A DNA stretch of 51,715 bases from Candidatus Omnitrophota bacterium (GCA_016867115.1 VGKG01000007.1:1-51715), one strand, 5' to 3'; shown: positions 35,300-44,057, numbered from the stretch's first letter. Notes: a model not told the origin generated them from the letters alone. Made by a program: numbers and translations.

Positions 35300-36823
35300 T
35301 TAGGTCACGAAAAGGTTGCGCGATGAGAACTTTCCGTCTGTAGTGAGGTTTACGCCCAGCCTCTTTAAGCCCACTTCATCGCCGGGGGTGGGGATATGGG
35401 TCATGTGCACTTCGCAGCCCCTCAGCTCCACAAGTTTCTCCATGGCGAGTTCCGCGGTGTGATTGGTAGTCGCGCTTATGGAGAGCGCAATCAGGGTCTC
35501 TTCAAGATCAAGGCTCTCAGACTCGCTGTCCAGGATACCTTCTTTGAGTTTGGCGATCTGATTGATGATGTGGGGAGAAAGCAGGAGTATCTCATCCGGG
35601 ATATTTGCTATCTGCTTAAGGGCGTTGAGGATCAGGCTTGAAGCAGCATGCATCAGCCGCGAGTTCTTTCCGGTAAAGATCCGGCCGTCGTTCAACTGGA
35701 TAGCTGCCCCGCAGAATATCCCTTCATTGCCTTTACCCTTGGCCTCTGCCTCTTCTGCGGCGCGCCGGGCTGCCTCTACCACGGTCCGGTCCGTTACTTT
35801 GATACCCAGCTCCTCCATCAGGAGCACCACCCTGTCTACGGTCTCCTTTTTTTCAATACCCATGACATATTCGGCATTATAACGGAAATACCGGCGGATC
35901 AGCTCCTGTCTTGCCGCTTCCTGCACCGTCTTATCGTCGACGATGCCGAAACCTGCGCGGTTTACCCCCATATCCGTAGGCGAATTGTACATCGGCAGGT
36001 TGACATTTTTATCGAAGATCCGGGTCAGGATCAGCTTCAGGATGGGAAAGCTCTCTACGTCGCGGTTGTAATTGATGGCGGTCTTATTGTATTTGTTGAG
36101 GTGGAACGGATCGACCAGGTTGAAATCCTGGATATCGGCGGTAGCTGCCTCATAGGCTACGTTCACCGGATGTTTCAGCGGCAGGTTCCAGATGGGGAAG
36201 GTCTCAAACTTTGCGTATCCGGCGTTTATCGAGCGCTTGTGCTCCTGGTAAAGCTGCGAAAGGCAGACGGCGAGTTTTCCGCTGTTAGGGCCGGGTGCGG
36301 TGACTACAACGATGGGATTTTTACTTTCGATGTAATCGTTCTTGCCGAGACCCTTATCGCCGACTATCGTATCCACGTCCGCAGGGTAGCCCTCTATCGG
36401 ATAATGCAGGTATACTTTGACGCCGCGGCGTTCCAGTTTATTCTTAAAGATCGCTGCCGAAGGCTGGTTGGCAAAACGGGTGATCACCACCGCCAGGATA
36501 TCCAGGCCCCATTTACGCAGGTCATCGATCAATTTCAGGGTGGCTGCGTCATAGGTAATTCCGAAGTCGCCGCGTACCCTGCCCTTTTCGATGTCTCCGG
36601 CATAGATGGCCAGGACGATATCGATCTTATCTTTGAGCTGCTGCAAGAGCCGGATCTTCACATTGGGGTCATAACCCGGCAAAACCCTGGCAGCGTGGTA
36701 ATCAAAACAGAGCTTGCCTCCGAACTCAAGGTAAAGCTTATTGTTAAACTTCTTCACCCGGTCCAGGATCGCCGCGCTCTGCTCTTTCAGGTATTTTTCA
36801 TTGTCAAATCCTGCTCTCTTCAT
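35300..36823 (-). CDS. DUF1846 family protein
   Basis: A 507-residue protein of the DUF1846 (UPF0371) family, typically about 490-510 residues. Typical features include GFDNEKYLKEQSAAILDRV near the N-terminus, CFDYHAARVLPGYDPNVKIR, and VVVTAPGPNSGKLAVCLSQL. Function in the family is not established. The ATG follows CCAGGAG. Leader element copy 4 lies between its promoter (36992-37020) and the Shine-Dalgarno sequence. Confidence 0.92.
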   Translation of the reverse strand: MKRAGFDNEKYLKEQSAAILDRVKKFNNKLYLEFGGKLCFDYHAARVLPGYDPNVKIRLLQQLKDKIDIVLAIYAGDIEKGRVRGDFGITYDAATLKLIDDLRKWGLDILAVVITRFANQPSAAIFKNKLERRGVKVYLHYPIEGYPADVDTIVGDKGLGKNDYIESKNPIVVVTAPGPNSGKLAVCLSQLYQEHKRSINAGYAKFETFPIWNLPLKHPVNVAYEAATADIQDFNLVDPFHLNKYNKTAINYNRDVESFPILKLILTRIFDKNVNLPMYNSPTDMGVNRAGFGIVDDKTVQEAARQELIRRYFRYNAEYVMGIEKKETVDRVVLLMEELGIKVTDRTVVEAARRAAEEAEAKGKGNEGIFCGAAIQLNDGRIFTGKNSRLMHAASSLILNALKQIANIPDEILLLSPHIINQIAKLKEGILDSESESLDLEETLIALSISATTNHTAELAMEKLVELRGCEVHMTHIPTPGDEVGLKRLGVNLTTDGKFSSRNLFVT

Positions 36824-36833
36824 CGCCTCTCCT

Positions 36834-36950
36834 GGTATAATGTTTCAGGTATAATCGCAATGCATTATACCTGATTACACAGATTTTTAATAAAGATTAC
36901 ACAGATTAAAGCTTCTATCTGTGTAATCTGCTTTTATAATCTGCGTAATC
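36834..36950 (-). repeat. GATTACACAGATT leader element, copy 4
   Basis: Plus-strand order: GGTATAAT (36834), AGGTATAAT (36847-36855) pairing with ATTATACCT (36864-36872), GATTACACAGATT at 36873 and 36895, loop with AAGCTT, ATCTGTGTAATC (36917), AATCTGCGTAATC (36938-36950). As in copy 2 there are three ATTATAC-type arms. It abuts the DUF1846 Shine-Dalgarno sequence. Confidence 0.87.
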
Positions 36951-36991
36951 ATAAATATGATTTTTATAGGCTGACTATTTTTTAAAGACCC

Positions 36992-37020
36992 ATTATATTA
37001 TAGCGGCTAGATCAGGGCAA
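36992..37020 (-). promoter_or_regulatory. Promoter for the DUF1846-VTT-nuclease operon
   Basis: On the minus strand TTGCCC (37015-37020), 17 bases, TATAAT (36992-36997). The -35 box is inside the 3' end of the HD-GYP gene. Transcription would start near 36985, shortly before leader element copy 4. Confidence 0.6.
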
Positions 37021-38356
37021 GATAATCCTTGCCTTCGGTAAGCGGGTTCAGGGAATGTTCGATCTTAAGCCCGTCCTTTTGCCCCTTAAGGTCGATCCTC
37101 TCGCGCTTGTCGGCGGGTGCTATCACCTCTATCGTGGGACGGAAGGGATCATCATCATTCTCTTCCCTGACCACGCCGATGCGGCCGTCGCTTAACGCCA
37201 CCAGTGTCCCGACAGGCCAGACACCGATCAATTTAAAGAACTCATCCAGAAGCACGGGATCAAAGGTCGCGCCCTTCTCCCTCTGCATCATGCCATATAC
37301 TATTTCGGGGGGATAATCCGCCTTATATCCCCTCCTCTGAGAGAGGGCGTCATAATAATCACAGGTAGAGACGACAAGCGATGCAATATGGGGACGTCCG
37401 TAAAAGTGCGTCTTCGGGTATCCGCTAAGGTCATATTTGATATGGTGTTCGAAACAGACCACCACCGGCAGGATGCCGAGAGAGCCGGTGTATTTAAGCA
37501 TGATCTCAGCGCCCAGCAGCGCATGGCTTTTGATCACGGTAAACTCCTCTTCTGTCAGGCGGCCGGGCTTACGGATGACTTTACGCGAAATATAACTTTT
37601 GCCGATGTCATGAAAAAGTGCTGCGATCCCTACGTCCAACATTTCGTCTTTGGCGAATCCGAGCCTGGAGGAAAAATACATGGAGAGTATGGAGACGTTC
37701 AGGAGGTGCGAAAAGGTCTTCAAGTCGTAGCGCTTGAGGGTGGCGAAGTTCAGCAGCTCCTGATACCGGCCAAGCAGGTTCTCCATGACCCCGGTAACAG
37801 CCAGCTGCAGGCCGAGGCGGTCGATCTCTTTTTCGTTGAGGATCGCCTCGAGAGACTCCCCGACTGTCTTGAGGGATTCCTCATAAATACTTAAATGGCT
37901 TATGGCCTTCTCAACCTGTATATCGGCTGCCGTGCCGGATGAGACCCTGATCTTTCCGGCAGAGATATTCTTGACACCCCGCAGCGCCAACTCCTCCTGC
38001 GCTTCTTTTTTTAGCTCTTCCTTCGGTGCCACCAAAAAACTGATAAACTCACTCAGCTCTTCCTGATTGAACTCGCGCAGGATCTCGATCCTCTCGATCC
38101 CTCTTTGTTTTAGATAGAGGATTGCCGGGCGCACGTTGCGGCTCAGGTCAAAGAATATCTCCTTTTCAAAGGCCAGTTCCTCTCCGACGATGCCGATGAC
38201 AAGCTCCTTCTTCTCCTCCAGGACCTCTCTGATGCTGGAATAAGCCTTCTCCACCGACTTCTTAAACTGGGGGTGCCAGTCGGGATAGAGCCGGGCTACC
38301 TGAAGGGCGCTGATCAGGTCGCGGAATGCGCTCTCTATTTTTTCTTTCAGGCCCAT
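37007..38356 (-). CDS. HD-GYP domain protein
   Basis: A 449-residue protein. The N-terminal domain (about 1-140) resembles that of the neighbouring HEAT protein. The HD-GYP domain has HD at 249-250 (FHDIGKSYISRKV), H278, HH at 304-305 and GYP at 312-314 (HHIKYDLSGYP). Such domains hydrolyse cyclic di-GMP; the metal ligands are present, although the usual Glu after HH is Ile. A final domain (about 365-449) with VALSDGRIGVVREENDDDPF follows. It is cytoplasmic. The start overlaps the HEAT gene stop by 10 bases. Confidence 0.88.
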   Translation of the reverse strand: MGLKEKIESAFRDLISALQVARLYPDWHPQFKKSVEKAYSSIREVLEEKKELVIGIVGEELAFEKEIFFDLSRNVRPAILYLKQRGIERIEILREFNQEELSEFISFLVAPKEELKKEAQEELALRGVKNISAGKIRVSSGTAADIQVEKAISHLSIYEESLKTVGESLEAILNEKEIDRLGLQLAVTGVMENLLGRYQELLNFATLKRYDLKTFSHLLNVSILSMYFSSRLGFAKDEMLDVGIAALFHDIGKSYISRKVIRKPGRLTEEEFTVIKSHALLGAEIMLKYTGSLGILPVVVCFEHHIKYDLSGYPKTHFYGRPHIASLVVSTCDYYDALSQRRGYKADYPPEIVYGMMQREKGATFDPVLLDEFFKLIGVWPVGTLVALSDGRIGVVREENDDDPFRPTIEVIAPADKRERIDLKGQKDGLKIEHSLNPLTEGKDYLALI

Positions 38357-40269
38357 TTCTTAAGCAGCTCCTGTGCTTTCTTCCTGACGCTCCTGCTCCA
38401 GAAAAATCCGCCCTTGCTTAACGCCTCTAAGTAAGGCCGGGCGTCCCTGAAGGAAGCATCTTCGATGACCTTTATATTCTCAAGGAGTAATTTATTCTTT
38501 TTGCCGAATGGGTTGGGAAGCATAAGGAGTTTCTCCATGGCCTGCCTGCGGCAGTATTCGTCATCGGATAATACCAGCAGGGCCTCTTTCTTCAGAAAGA
38601 AGGTTTCATTCTCAAGGACTGAAAAGAGGAACTCTTTATCGGGCTCGCCGGAATTGCGCATGGATCTGAGGATCTCAAGCTTAACCATCGGCATGGAAAG
38701 ATAAAACATCCCTTCCAGCATCCTTAAGGCCTCCGGAGAACCGATTCGGCCGAGGCTGCGGATGACCTTCTCCTGCAGGTCCGTGTCTGAACGCTTACTT
38801 TTAAGCCTTTCCAGGAATAGCGGCTCATCCTGCGGGAAGAATTTCAGCCAGAGCGCTAAAACATGGACATTTACCCTGCCTTCTTCGAATATCTTCTTAA
38901 GGTAGGCCCCGGCATCTGAGGCGCTCTTTTTTAGTCTCGTGATAAAATAATCTATCCCGGCTTCAGGCTCTTCGGAAAAAACCGCGTTCTCGGTAAAATC
39001 GCCGATATGTTTTTCGATACCTTCAAACATAGGTATCAGCGCGCTGTCAGTTTTCGCCTTCTCATCCAGCACTTCGGCGGCTTTTTTCAGGAACCAGAGG
39101 CTCTTTCCCCCGGCCGCCGCAAGACACTCTTTCTCAAGCCGCTCCAGGACCAGGGCCAGGGCTTGCGGATCATCCTCCGCGAGGACCAGGTTAAGCAGGA
39201 TATAGCGGTAATTCTCCTGTGCCTGGCCTCTGCTGAACTCAAAATGCGCCCCCCCTTCCCTTTCCCCGGAGAGCGAGATCAGGGCGTGGCGGTAGAGCGG
39301 CGAAATCTCGGTGCTTTCCGGGCTAAGGAAGAGCTCTTTGATCTTCTTTCTCACCCGGGGGTCGGCCTTTAAGGCAGCCGCCCCTTTTATCTTCTCCGAA
39401 AGGGCGGGGGCTACCTGAATATGGGTATCTTCGTCAAATAGCCGGGAGAACAAAGCCAGGCTCTGATAGTTAAAGTTCTCATCCTGGGTAATGCCCCGGA
39501 TCAATTCTTCGGTCAGATCATCCTTGCCCAGATCCGTGAAAAAATGCCTGATCATCTCCAGGTTCTTTTCTTCGAAGACGCCCTTATCCCTGAGGACCGA
39601 ACGCAGGAGCTCTCGCGAGCAGGAGTTGAACTTATCGCTGTTTTGCGCCTTAAGATAATCCAGGAAACTGCGCACACTCTTAAGCAGCTCCTCATCCTCA
39701 AGGAGGTCCTTTGTCCGGAACTTGCTGATTATATTCTCAAAATTATCCGCGAAATCGCTCAAACGTTGCGCATCGACCTTCTGGACCGCCTCTTTAAAAA
39801 GATAGGCCCAGATATCTTTGGCTTCTTCGCCTTCGGAACGCAGAAACTCCGAATAATCAAGCTCCTCGACCGCGATGTGGGGCAAGTCCTGCGAACCCAG
39901 AATATTCTGCAGCCCCCCGGCTTTGAGGATCTCCCTTACGGGCAGAGAGACCGCTGCGAAAAAACCCAGAAGCTCCTCTGCGGTGAGGCCGCGCCTGAAC
40001 TCGACTGACTTGATCTTGCGCAGGTGCCATAATTGGGCAAGGTCGACATAGAGGCCCTGTTTGCGCCAGTGCCTGCCGTCGATAAAAAGGGAGTCGGGAG
40101 TGATCCCGATCTTTAACGGTTCAAGGAAGATAAAGATGGGGTCGAACTTCTCTTTAAAGCTCTCTACGGATTTGATGAAGTAGGGGTGCTCTTTCGGGTA
40201 GGCAGAGGCATTGTTGAGGACAATGCGAAGGGCTTTGAGAAAATCGATCAGGGCTTCGTCTTTATTCAC
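38347..40269 (-). CDS. HEAT-repeat protein paired with HD-GYP
   Basis: A 640-residue, mostly helical protein. Residues 1-150 share features with the N-terminus of the downstream HD-GYP protein (LKALRIVLNNASAYPKEHPY versus LISALQVARLYPDWHPQF). The C-terminal third has HEAT-like repeats, for example EKVIRSLGRIGSPEALRMLE and FFLKKEALLVLSDDEYCRRQ. It probably serves as a scaffold or sensor acting with the HD-GYP protein. The start is GTG with only a weak GAGGT upstream. Function is not known. Confidence 0.75.
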   Translation of the reverse strand: MNKDEALIDFLKALRIVLNNASAYPKEHPYFIKSVESFKEKFDPIFIFLEPLKIGITPDSLFIDGRHWRKQGLYVDLAQLWHLRKIKSVEFRRGLTAEELLGFFAAVSLPVREILKAGGLQNILGSQDLPHIAVEELDYSEFLRSEGEEAKDIWAYLFKEAVQKVDAQRLSDFADNFENIISKFRTKDLLEDEELLKSVRSFLDYLKAQNSDKFNSCSRELLRSVLRDKGVFEEKNLEMIRHFFTDLGKDDLTEELIRGITQDENFNYQSLALFSRLFDEDTHIQVAPALSEKIKGAAALKADPRVRKKIKELFLSPESTEISPLYRHALISLSGEREGGAHFEFSRGQAQENYRYILLNLVLAEDDPQALALVLERLEKECLAAAGGKSLWFLKKAAEVLDEKAKTDSALIPMFEGIEKHIGDFTENAVFSEEPEAGIDYFITRLKKSASDAGAYLKKIFEEGRVNVHVLALWLKFFPQDEPLFLERLKSKRSDTDLQEKVIRSLGRIGSPEALRMLEGMFYLSMPMVKLEILRSMRNSGEPDKEFLFSVLENETFFLKKEALLVLSDDEYCRRQAMEKLLMLPNPFGKKNKLLLENIKVIEDASFRDARPYLEALSKGGFFWSRSVRKKAQELLKKWA

Positions 40270-40339
40270 GGAAGTTATTTTACCTCTAAACTAATCTGCC
40301 TGCAAGAATAAATAGGATACGCAGAAGCGCAACCTCATT

Positions 40340-40388
40340 AAAAACAGAGGCGTTCCCGGTCAAACCCCTGACTAAGAACGCCACTGTC
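40340..40388 (-). terminator. Intrinsic terminator of the type III glutamine synthetase gene
   Basis: On the minus strand CAGTGGCGTTC pairs with GAACGCCTCTG (one mismatch) and is followed by TTTTT. The loop has a smaller GTCA/TGAC stem. It lies about 45 bases past the glnN stop. A second short hairpin (GAGCAC/GTGCTC, 40413-40430) lies just after the stop. Confidence 0.8.
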
Positions 40389-40432
40389 CTTATTATGTTT
40401 TAATTCTTAACGGAGCACTACGGCGTGCTCGA

Positions 40433-42622
40433 TTATTTAATAAAGAGCATCTCCCGGTATTTGGGCAGCTCCCAGTGTTCATCAGAAACCACGCTCTCCA
40501 GCGCATCCGCATGTTTCCTGATGTGCTCCATAAGGGGCTTGAGCTCCCTGAAGTAGACATCCGCGCGTTTTTCGGCATTCAGTCCCTTAGTGCGCTCAAG
40601 AAGCCTCATCATCTCTTTGGTGTTGCGCCGGACATAGTAAATCTTTGCTGCCACATCAGCCAGATGTGCCTTCTGATCATCCAGGGCCGCCTTATCGAGC
40701 CTCACTTTCCCTTCCTTTTTCAGGCGCACCAGCTGTGCCAGATTATCGGAGAGCAGCTTCTGATATTCAAGGCCTGCTGGGACTACGCTGGCATTAACCA
40801 TCTCGTTCAAGGTATTCGACTCGATCTCAAGCGTCAGGTCGTACATGTGGACCCAGATGTGATAACGCGCCAGGATCTCTTCGCGGGAGAAGACCTTATA
40901 TTTTTCAAAAAGCTTGATATTCTTTTCCTTGGTCAGCGCCTCTAAGGCCTCAGCAGTAGAGGCGACATTGGGAAGGCCTCTTTTCTTTGCCTCTTTCACC
41001 CACTCCGGAGAATAGTTGTTTCCCTCAAAGCGGACCTTTTTTGTCTCTTTAAAGACGGTGGCCACGGTCTTAAGGACCCTGGTATTCAGGTCTTTGCCCT
41101 GGGCTTTCTGGGTCTGGCCTGCCACATAATCGAGGCTCTCGGCGATTATGGTATTAATTACCGTTAGGGCAGTGGAGATGTTCTGCGAAGAGCCGACAGC
41201 GCGGAATTCGAACTTTGTCCCGGTAAAGGCAAAGGGTGAAGTACGGTTCCTGTCCGTGACGTCCTTGTTGAATCTGGGCAGGCGCGCAATCCCCAAGTCA
41301 ATAATATCCCTCTTTGAGATCCTGGATTTTACGCCCCTCTCGATCATGTCTAGTATCCTGGTCAGCTGGTCTCCCAGAAAAACGCTCATGATCGCAGGAG
41401 GCGCTTCGTTTGCGCCTAAACGGTGTTCATTGCCTGCCATGGCGATACTTGCACGCAGAAGGTCGGCATGCAGATATACGGCCCTTAAGACCGCGGCCAA
41501 AACTGCCAAGAACTGCAGGTTATCTTCGGGAGTCTCGCCGGGGTTAAGCAGATTATTGCCCTTGCTGTCGGAGAACGACCAGTTAAGATGCTTTCCGCTT
41601 CCGTTTATCCCGGCAAAAGGCTTTTCATGCAAGAGACAGATCAGATTGTGGCGTAAAGCCACCTTCTTCATCAGTTCCATCAGAAGCTGGTTGTGGTCCG
41701 CGGCAATATTTGATTCTTCAAAGATAGGCGCGAACTCGTACTGGTGCGGGGCGACTTCATTGTGCCGCGTCATTAAAGGAATCCCCAGTTTATAGGCCTC
41801 CTCTGCCACTTCAAACATAAAGTTGACTACGCGCTCCTTGATCGTCCCGAAGTACTGGTCCTCAAGCTGCTGGCCCTTTGGTGAGGGTGCGCCGATCAGG
41901 GTGCGTCCGGTCAATAAAAGGTCCTGCCTCAAATTATAATAATGCCGGTCGATCAGGAAATACTCCTGCTCCGGGCCGCAGGTAGAATACGCCTTTTTTA
42001 TGTCCTTATGGCCGAAAAGTTTAAGCAGGCTCACCGCAGATTTACTCAGGGCCTCCTCCGAGCGCAAAAGAGGCAGCTTTTTATCCAGCGCTTCGCCGTG
42101 GTAGGAAATAAATATGGTAGGGATGCAGAGGGTCTTTCCCAGGGTACTTTCTATGATAAAGGCGGGGCTTGAAGGATCCCAGGCAGTATAACCGCGCGCC
42201 TCAAAGGTGGCGCGGATGCCGCCGGAAGGAAAGCTTGAGGCATCTGGCTCACCCTGGATCAGTTTATCCCCTGAAAATTTCTCAATCACCTTTCCCGGGC
42301 CGGCGATAGAGATAAAACTGTCATGCTTTTCCGCGGTCAGGCCGGTCATCGGCTGGAACCAGTGGGTATAGTAGGTAGCACCCTTACTGATCGCCCAGTT
42401 CTTCATGGCACCGGCGATCTCATTGGCCTGCTCCAGGGTGATAGTCAGGCCTTCATTCATCCAGCGCTTAAAGGCGCTGAATGTAGCCTTTGAGATGTAT
42501 CTCTGCATAGTGGCGAGGTTAAAGGTGTTCTCGCCAAAATAAGCGGAAATCTTCTTCGGCATCTTTACCTTTTCCAGCTCCACTGACTTGACCCTGAATA
42601 AGAGCTCCTGCCTTAATCCCAT
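40433..42622 (-). CDS. glnN: Glutamine synthetase type III
   Basis: A 729-residue GSIII, making glutamine from glutamate, ammonium and ATP. Length and sequence are of the large hexameric-ring type: IRATFEARGYTAWDPSSPAF, STCGPEQEYFLIDRHYY, MTRHNEVAPHQYEFAPIFEE, GINGSGKHLNWSFSD and FRAVGSSQNIS are typical. GSIII is found in Bacteroidetes, cyanobacteria and scattered lineages. It forms its own transcription unit, with an extended -10 promoter upstream and a terminator downstream. AAGGAGG supports the start. Confidence 0.95.
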   Translation of the reverse strand: MGLRQELLFRVKSVELEKVKMPKKISAYFGENTFNLATMQRYISKATFSAFKRWMNEGLTITLEQANEIAGAMKNWAISKGATYYTHWFQPMTGLTAEKHDSFISIAGPGKVIEKFSGDKLIQGEPDASSFPSGGIRATFEARGYTAWDPSSPAFIIESTLGKTLCIPTIFISYHGEALDKKLPLLRSEEALSKSAVSLLKLFGHKDIKKAYSTCGPEQEYFLIDRHYYNLRQDLLLTGRTLIGAPSPKGQQLEDQYFGTIKERVVNFMFEVAEEAYKLGIPLMTRHNEVAPHQYEFAPIFEESNIAADHNQLLMELMKKVALRHNLICLLHEKPFAGINGSGKHLNWSFSDSKGNNLLNPGETPEDNLQFLAVLAAVLRAVYLHADLLRASIAMAGNEHRLGANEAPPAIMSVFLGDQLTRILDMIERGVKSRISKRDIIDLGIARLPRFNKDVTDRNRTSPFAFTGTKFEFRAVGSSQNISTALTVINTIIAESLDYVAGQTQKAQGKDLNTRVLKTVATVFKETKKVRFEGNNYSPEWVKEAKKRGLPNVASTAEALEALTKEKNIKLFEKYKVFSREEILARYHIWVHMYDLTLEIESNTLNEMVNASVVPAGLEYQKLLSDNLAQLVRLKKEGKVRLDKAALDDQKAHLADVAAKIYYVRRNTKEMMRLLERTKGLNAEKRADVYFRELKPLMEHIRKHADALESVVSDEHWELPKYREMLFIK

Positions 42623-42657
42623 ATTAGCCTCCTTGAACTTTCCTTCTTCAGGGGTTT

Positions 42658-42686
42658 ATTTTATCATATTTTTCCCTAAAAATAAA
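42658..42686 (-). promoter_or_regulatory. Promoter for glnN (extended -10)
   Basis: On the minus strand TGATAAAAT (42658-42666) is an extended -10. The -35 position (TTTATT, 42681-42686) is weak. AGGGAAAAA lies between them. The msbA promoter has the same ATATGATAAAATAA stretch. Confidence 0.4.
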
Positions 42687-42694
42687 AGTGTTCT

Positions 42695-43819
42695 TTATTC
42701 TTTTAATGCTCCAGCCATTTTTTTAACTATCTTGGCAATGGCCAGACACGCCGTCAATCCCGGAGATTCAATGCCTACCAGGTTGATAAAACCTGTAAGG
42801 CCCTCCTCAGCTTCATGGCGGATAATATAATCCCGGAAATCTTCTCCCGGGCCCTGCAGTTTTGGCCGGATACCCGAGGTATCGGGAAAAAGGTCGTCTT
42901 GTTTGATAAAAGGCAAGAAGCTCTTTACGCTTTCATAGAATTTCACCTTTTTGGATTCATCTATCCGGTAATCTAACTTTTCCACATACTCATCATCCGG
43001 CCCAAGCCGCAAACCCCCGGCTAAATCCGGTGTTGCATGTATTCCGAGGCCCGCACGGCCGTGTTTGGGCACAGGATAAACCAGCCGTTTTATTAATTTT
43101 GCCCTAGCCAGGTTAACCCGGAAATAATCGCCTTTACAAGGCTTGAGGCGATACTCGTCACTATTTAGCCCAAGGAGGCCTGAGACTTTATCCGAATCCA
43201 GGCCTGCAGAGTTAATCAGAATGCGCGTGGAGAATCTAAACGTACCTTCATCTGGGTCTTCTACCGTAAGCTCAAAACCATCTTTGGTCTTCCCTGCGAC
43301 CATGAACTGCGTATTATAGGCGATTGTCCCTCCGGAATCCAAAAAGTGCTCTGCGAGGCGCTTCATCAGGCTATGCGAATCCAGGATCCCTGTAGAAGGA
43401 GAAAAAATGGCTGCTTCTGCCCTGATATTAGGCTCAATGGCCGTTATTTCATTTTTATTCAGCCACTTCAGGTCGCTTACGCCATTCTTAAGGCCCTGCT
43501 CAAGAAGCGCTTCTAAATCCGTTACCTCGTCCTTATTAATGGCTACGATCAGCTTGCCGATTTTTTCATGCACGATATTATTATTTTGCAGGAATTCATA
43601 AAGCAGCTCTTTTCCTTCGATGCAGGTCTTATGCTTGAAAGAGCCGGTCGGATAATATATCCCGGCGTGGATCACTTCGCTGTTGCGGGAACTCGTCTCC
43701 TGACCAAAGGAATGATGCTGCTCAATCACCACGATATCCTTATGGGCCTTAGACAACTCATAAGCTACTGCCAAGCCGACAACTCCGGCACCGATCACAG
43801 TAATATTTACCTTTTCCAT
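42695..43819 (-). CDS. FAD-dependent oxidase, LhgO/glycerol-3-phosphate dehydrogenase-like
   Basis: A 374-residue DAO-fold flavoprotein. The FAD loop is VIGAGVVGLAVAYEL. The N-terminal RNSEVIHAGIYYPTGSFK matches L-2-hydroxyglutarate oxidase (LhgO) and the related YgaF group. GLTGFINLVGIESPGLTACL near the C-terminus contacts FAD. The substrate is inferred to be L-2-hydroxyglutarate; glycerol 3-phosphate is less likely. The frame extends to a TTG at 43834, inside a hairpin; the ATG at 43819 is preferred. There is no Shine-Dalgarno sequence; the leader is a pair of long hairpins. Confidence 0.85.
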   Translation of the reverse strand: MEKVNITVIGAGVVGLAVAYELSKAHKDIVVIEQHHSFGQETSSRNSEVIHAGIYYPTGSFKHKTCIEGKELLYEFLQNNNIVHEKIGKLIVAINKDEVTDLEALLEQGLKNGVSDLKWLNKNEITAIEPNIRAEAAIFSPSTGILDSHSLMKRLAEHFLDSGGTIAYNTQFMVAGKTKDGFELTVEDPDEGTFRFSTRILINSAGLDSDKVSGLLGLNSDEYRLKPCKGDYFRVNLARAKLIKRLVYPVPKHGRAGLGIHATPDLAGGLRLGPDDEYVEKLDYRIDESKKVKFYESVKSFLPFIKQDDLFPDTSGIRPKLQGPGEDFRDYIIRHEAEEGLTGFINLVGIESPGLTACLAIAKIVKKMAGALKE

Positions 43820-43821
43820 TA

Positions 43822-43883
43822 AATGAGCAGACAACTTACGGAACGAGCTTTAGCTGAGTGAACGTAAGTTGTAGCTGCCTCGT
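43822..43883 (-). repeat. Long hairpin at the 5' end of the LhgO-like gene
   Basis: ACAACTTACG (43831-43840) and CGTAAGTTGT (43863-43872) are perfect inverted repeats. The stem continues outward, imperfectly, as AAATGAGCAG against AGCTGCCTCGTTT. The base of the stem lies two bases from the chosen ATG. Confidence 0.7.
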
Positions 43884-43908
43884 TTAATTATATCCAACGT
43901 CTGCGAAT

Positions 43909-43973
43909 TTATCCCGAGCGTACGCAGCGGATTTCGAAGAAATCTGCAAGTGTCTACGCGAGGGAGGGATATA
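43909..43973 (-). repeat. Second long hairpin in the LhgO-like leader
   Basis: ATCCCGAGCGTACGCAGCGG and the following ATTTC (ending near 43935) pair with GAAATCTGCAAG and CTACGCGAGGGAGGGAT (to about 43972). The tip is TTTCGAAGAAA. Together with the first hairpin it fills the leader. Confidence 0.6.
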
Positions 43974-43986
43974 GGTTTACTTTATT

Positions 43987-43995
43987 ATTATAACA
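43987..43995 (-). promoter_or_regulatory. Extended -10 promoter for the LhgO-like gene
   Basis: On the minus strand TGTTATAAT (43987-43995) is a perfect extended -10. No good -35 is present. It lies directly after the gdhA terminator, so the oxidase is a separate transcription unit with a leader of about 160 bases. Confidence 0.5.
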
Positions 43996-44013
43996 AAAAC
44001 TGGTTAAAAAAAC

Positions 44014-44057
44014 AGGGACGGTTCTGAATTTTATTGAACCGTCCCTTATTTTTTTCC
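44014..44057. terminator. Bidirectional terminator after gdhA
   Basis: AGGGACGGTTC (44014-44024) pairs perfectly with GAACCGTCCCT (44036-44046). A T-run follows on the plus strand (TTATTTTTTT), and on the minus strand the stem is followed by GTTTTTTT. It terminates gdhA on the minus strand. The stem sequence is the same GGGACGGTTC core as the inverted ends of the element at 32662-32810. Confidence 0.75.

Noticed and set aside
35648-36874. Long plus-strand open frame (408 codons)
   Set aside because: Antisense to the DUF1846 gene; a by-product of its codon use.
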